The notes below the pieces were generated by a model. That model ran no database searches, had not been told where the DNA came from, and saw only the letters and a list, made by a program, of their open reading frames with translations. DNA of 6,840 nt, taken from contig CAZXEJ010000062.1 of assembly GCA_964639895.1 (NCBI GenBank), positions 1-6,840 of the forward strand. Reading direction: 5' to 3'. Each line of letters begins with the position of its first letter. The stretch's first letter is position 1. The translations under genes were made by a program, and so were the position numbers. This DNA comes from CAZXEJ01 sp964639895. Lineage in GTDB: Bacteria > Desulfobacterota_D > UBA1144 > Nemesobacterales > JADFKM01. This document shows positions 6,049 through 6,840 of this stretch, piece by piece.

Positions 6049-6264
6049 ATGAAGAAGAAAAAACAGTTCGCAGCGAGCGAATGGAGAAACCCCGAAACCG
6101 CCCCCAGAGATGGCACGGCCATCCTCGGATATTTCGGGGATACCGCCATACATGCCTGCTACAGCACAGAGTATCAGGCATGGGTCAGGTGGCCCGACGG
6201 CGATGACGTAATCTATCCCAAACTCGTGGCGTGGGCTGAACTCTACCCCCCAGAGGAATTGTAG
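6049..6264 (+). CDS. Small 'ETAPRDGT' phage protein, DUF551-like
   Basis: This 71-residue protein carries the segment WRNPETAPRDGTAILGYF (12-29), a hallmark of a widespread family of small phage and bacterial proteins of the W..IETAPRDGT type, related to DUF551, followed by W44, W47 and the terminal WAELYPPEE. These aromatic residues suggest a compact beta fold. The function of this family is not established; many copies occur in phage accessory regions. The N-terminus is very basic (MKKKKQ). The ATG lies one base after the previous stop and has no recognisable Shine-Dalgarno, so translation probably depends on ribosomes finishing the 99-residue gene. The 13 bases before it recur before the lipoprotein gene. 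A 6-bp inverted repeat (CTCTAC/GTAGAG) overlaps its stop, but no T-run follows. Confidence 0.75.
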   Translation: MKKKKQFAASEWRNPETAPRDGTAILGYFGDTAIHACYSTEYQAWVRWPDGDDVIYPKLVAWAELYPPEEL

Positions 6265-6275
6265 AGAGAGCAAAG

Positions 6276-6311
6276 ATGAAGCGAATATTTAGAGACGTTC
6301 CACCGTTTTGA
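6276..6311 (+). CDS. Possible 11-residue leader ORF or start remnant
   Basis: ATG at 6276 opens MKRIFRDVPPF and stops at 6309-6311, in the gap between the ETAPRDGT gene and the lipoprotein gene. Only a weak GAGAG-type ribosome site precedes it. Its first residues resemble the start of the next protein (MKRLL), which hints at a duplicated or decayed gene start. It may equally be a chance ORF; nothing shows that it is translated. Confidence 0.15.
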   Translation: MKRIFRDVPPF

Positions 6312-6312
6312 A

Positions 6313-6325
6313 CGACGCAACGTAG
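6313..6325 (+). repeat. 13-base direct repeat, copy 2
   Basis: This is an exact second copy of CGACGCAACGTAG. It sits in non-coding DNA, runs into the ribosome site of the lipoprotein gene (AGGAGG at 6324-6329) and lies 278 bases after copy 1. It may be the scar of a recombination or gene insertion that placed the ETAPRDGT gene between the copies. Confidence 0.6.
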
Positions 6326-6329
6326 GAGG
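6324..6329 (+). promoter_or_regulatory. Ribosome binding site for the lipoprotein gene
   Basis: AGGAGG lies five bases before the ATG at 6335, a strong Shine-Dalgarno that fixes this start and allows translation independent of the upstream gene. Confidence 0.75.
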
Positions 6330-6334
6330 CAAAC

Positions 6335-6778
6335 ATGAAGAGACTTCTTTCTATGGCTCGTCCTATAACACTGTTTATAGCAATTGTAGCCATAGCACTC
6401 TTGGCCGCCTCGTGCGGTGGTAAGCCCATCGTGGGCACCACGGTACTCTACGACAGCGCCACGGCAACGACGCGCAAGGCGTTCCAGGACGACTTCGACC
6501 GCTGGTACGAGAACGTGAAGGCGTGCATGGGGATTACGGAACCCGTGCCTCAACCGCGGCTAGTCATCTACGACGGCAACCGCGTCCGATGCAGCGGCGG
6601 CGTACACTGGGGGTGCCACGATCACGGCACCATCATCCTACCCAAGAAGACCCGTACCAACATCGTGCGACACGAGATAGTGCATTACCTCTTGTGGAAG
6701 ACGACAGGCGATGCGGATGTCGCGCACCGGAGCGACTACTTCCGGCTGTGTTCGGGCGTTGTGGTGATAAACGAGTAA
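6335..6778 (+). CDS. Lipoprotein with HExxH zinc-metallopeptidase signature
   Basis: The 147-residue product has a lipoprotein signal: basic N-terminus, hydrophobic core (11-24, ITLFIAIVAIALLA) and the lipobox AASC with Cys27 as the lipidated residue, so it should be anchored in the envelope. The mature domain contains HEIVH at 113-117, the zinc-binding and catalytic HExxH motif of metallopeptidases, and a further His131 in a GDADVAHRSDYFRLC segment that could be the third zinc ligand. Cysteines at 64, 86, 94 and 139 may form disulfides outside the cytoplasm. The spacing of His131 (14 residues after the second motif His) is not the classical HExxHxxGxxH pattern. Similar short lipoproteins with a late HExxH and an 'H.S..F..C' tail occur in bacteria and phages, but I know of no defined substrate. 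It follows the lysis cassette, where spanins or envelope-modifying genes are common. A role in lysis or in changing the lysogen surface is inference. Confidence 0.85.
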   Translation: MKRLLSMARPITLFIAIVAIALLAASCGGKPIVGTTVLYDSATATTRKAFQDDFDRWYENVKACMGITEPVPQPRLVIYDGNRVRCSGGVHWGCHDHGTIILPKKTRTNIVRHEIVHYLLWKTTGDADVAHRSDYFRLCSGVVVINE

Positions 6779-6797
6779 CGGAGAAGGGACATGCAAC

Positions 6798-6840
6798 ATG
6801 GAGACGACGGACGGCGGCACGGGGGCTTCACACCCGGCTT
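6798..6840 (+). CDS. Start of a further gene, cut by the window edge
   Basis: ATG at 6798 opens METTDGGTGASHPA and runs off the window. GAGAAGGGA at 6781-6789 gives a usable ribosome site eight bases upstream, and third positions are GC-rich as in the neighbours. The other ATG at 6791 is only one base after that site and reads less like coding. It starts 19 bases after the lipoprotein stop, so it likely belongs to the same transcript. Too little is present to suggest a product. Confidence 0.4.
   Translation, partial: METTDGGTGASHPA

Noticed and set aside
4581..6149. Long minus-strand open frame of 522 codons
   Set aside because: It lies opposite the endolysin, holin-like and 99-residue genes, which have family motifs, ribosome sites and ATGA overlaps. 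Its translation is a low-information mix with no motif; it is the antisense image of GC-rich codons.
6241..6266. Terminator after the ETAPRDGT gene (CTCTAC/GTAGAG)
   Set aside because: The stem has only six pairs with a 14-base loop and no T-run, and it overlaps the coding end.
1..6840. CRISPR array, tRNA, rRNA or transposase
   Set aside because: No regularly spaced repeats, no cloverleaf-type tRNA signals, no rRNA-like conserved segments and no transposase-like protein were seen in reading both strands.

Overview
This window looks like part of a prophage or phage genome from a GC-rich bacterium. It covers the end of the tail-assembly region and the start of the lysis region. Bacterial ancestry is supported by strong Shine-Dalgarno sequences (AGGAGG-type), TATAAT -10 boxes, a Sec-type signal peptide and a lipobox. 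Third codon positions are mostly G or C, yet Ile ATA and Arg AGG codons are common, which is mildly distinctive. The host cannot be named from the sequence. A Gram-negative envelope is plausible because there is a lipoprotein and a family-108 muramidase, but this is inference.

Layout. (1) 1-410, plus strand: a small acidic helical protein of 131 residues, possibly cut by the window edge, in the place where a tail-assembly chaperone would be expected. (2) 481-1459, minus strand: two small genes, a 70-residue protein and a 209-residue exported protein. Each has its own TATAAT promoter and they run against the phage genes, a 'moron'-like arrangement. (3) 1498-2079: about 580 bases with no convincing gene and several GC-rich inverted repeats. 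(4) 2080-4989, plus strand: the tape measure protein (969 residues), the clearest phage hallmark. (5) 4986-6047, plus strand: a tightly packed lysis-type cassette with a GH108 endolysin, a one-membrane-segment holin-like protein and a 99-residue partner, joined by ATGA overlaps or a 10-base gap with strong ribosome binding sites. (6) 6049-6840, plus strand: a small phage-type 'ETAPRDGT' protein, a short spacer with a 13-base direct repeat, a lipoprotein with a HEIVH zinc-metallopeptidase signature, and the first codons of one more gene.

How the parts fit. The tape measure sets tail length and is threaded in the tail tube. The muramidase cuts peptidoglycan once the holin-like membrane protein lets it through, or is translocated some other way. 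The metallopeptidase-like lipoprotein sits where many phages carry spanin or envelope-modifying genes. Its job is unknown and it is the most interesting gene here functionally. The absence of any tail-tip or baseplate gene between tape measure and endolysin, together with the inverted two-gene insert and silent stretch just before the tape measure, suggests a rearranged or unusual tail module.
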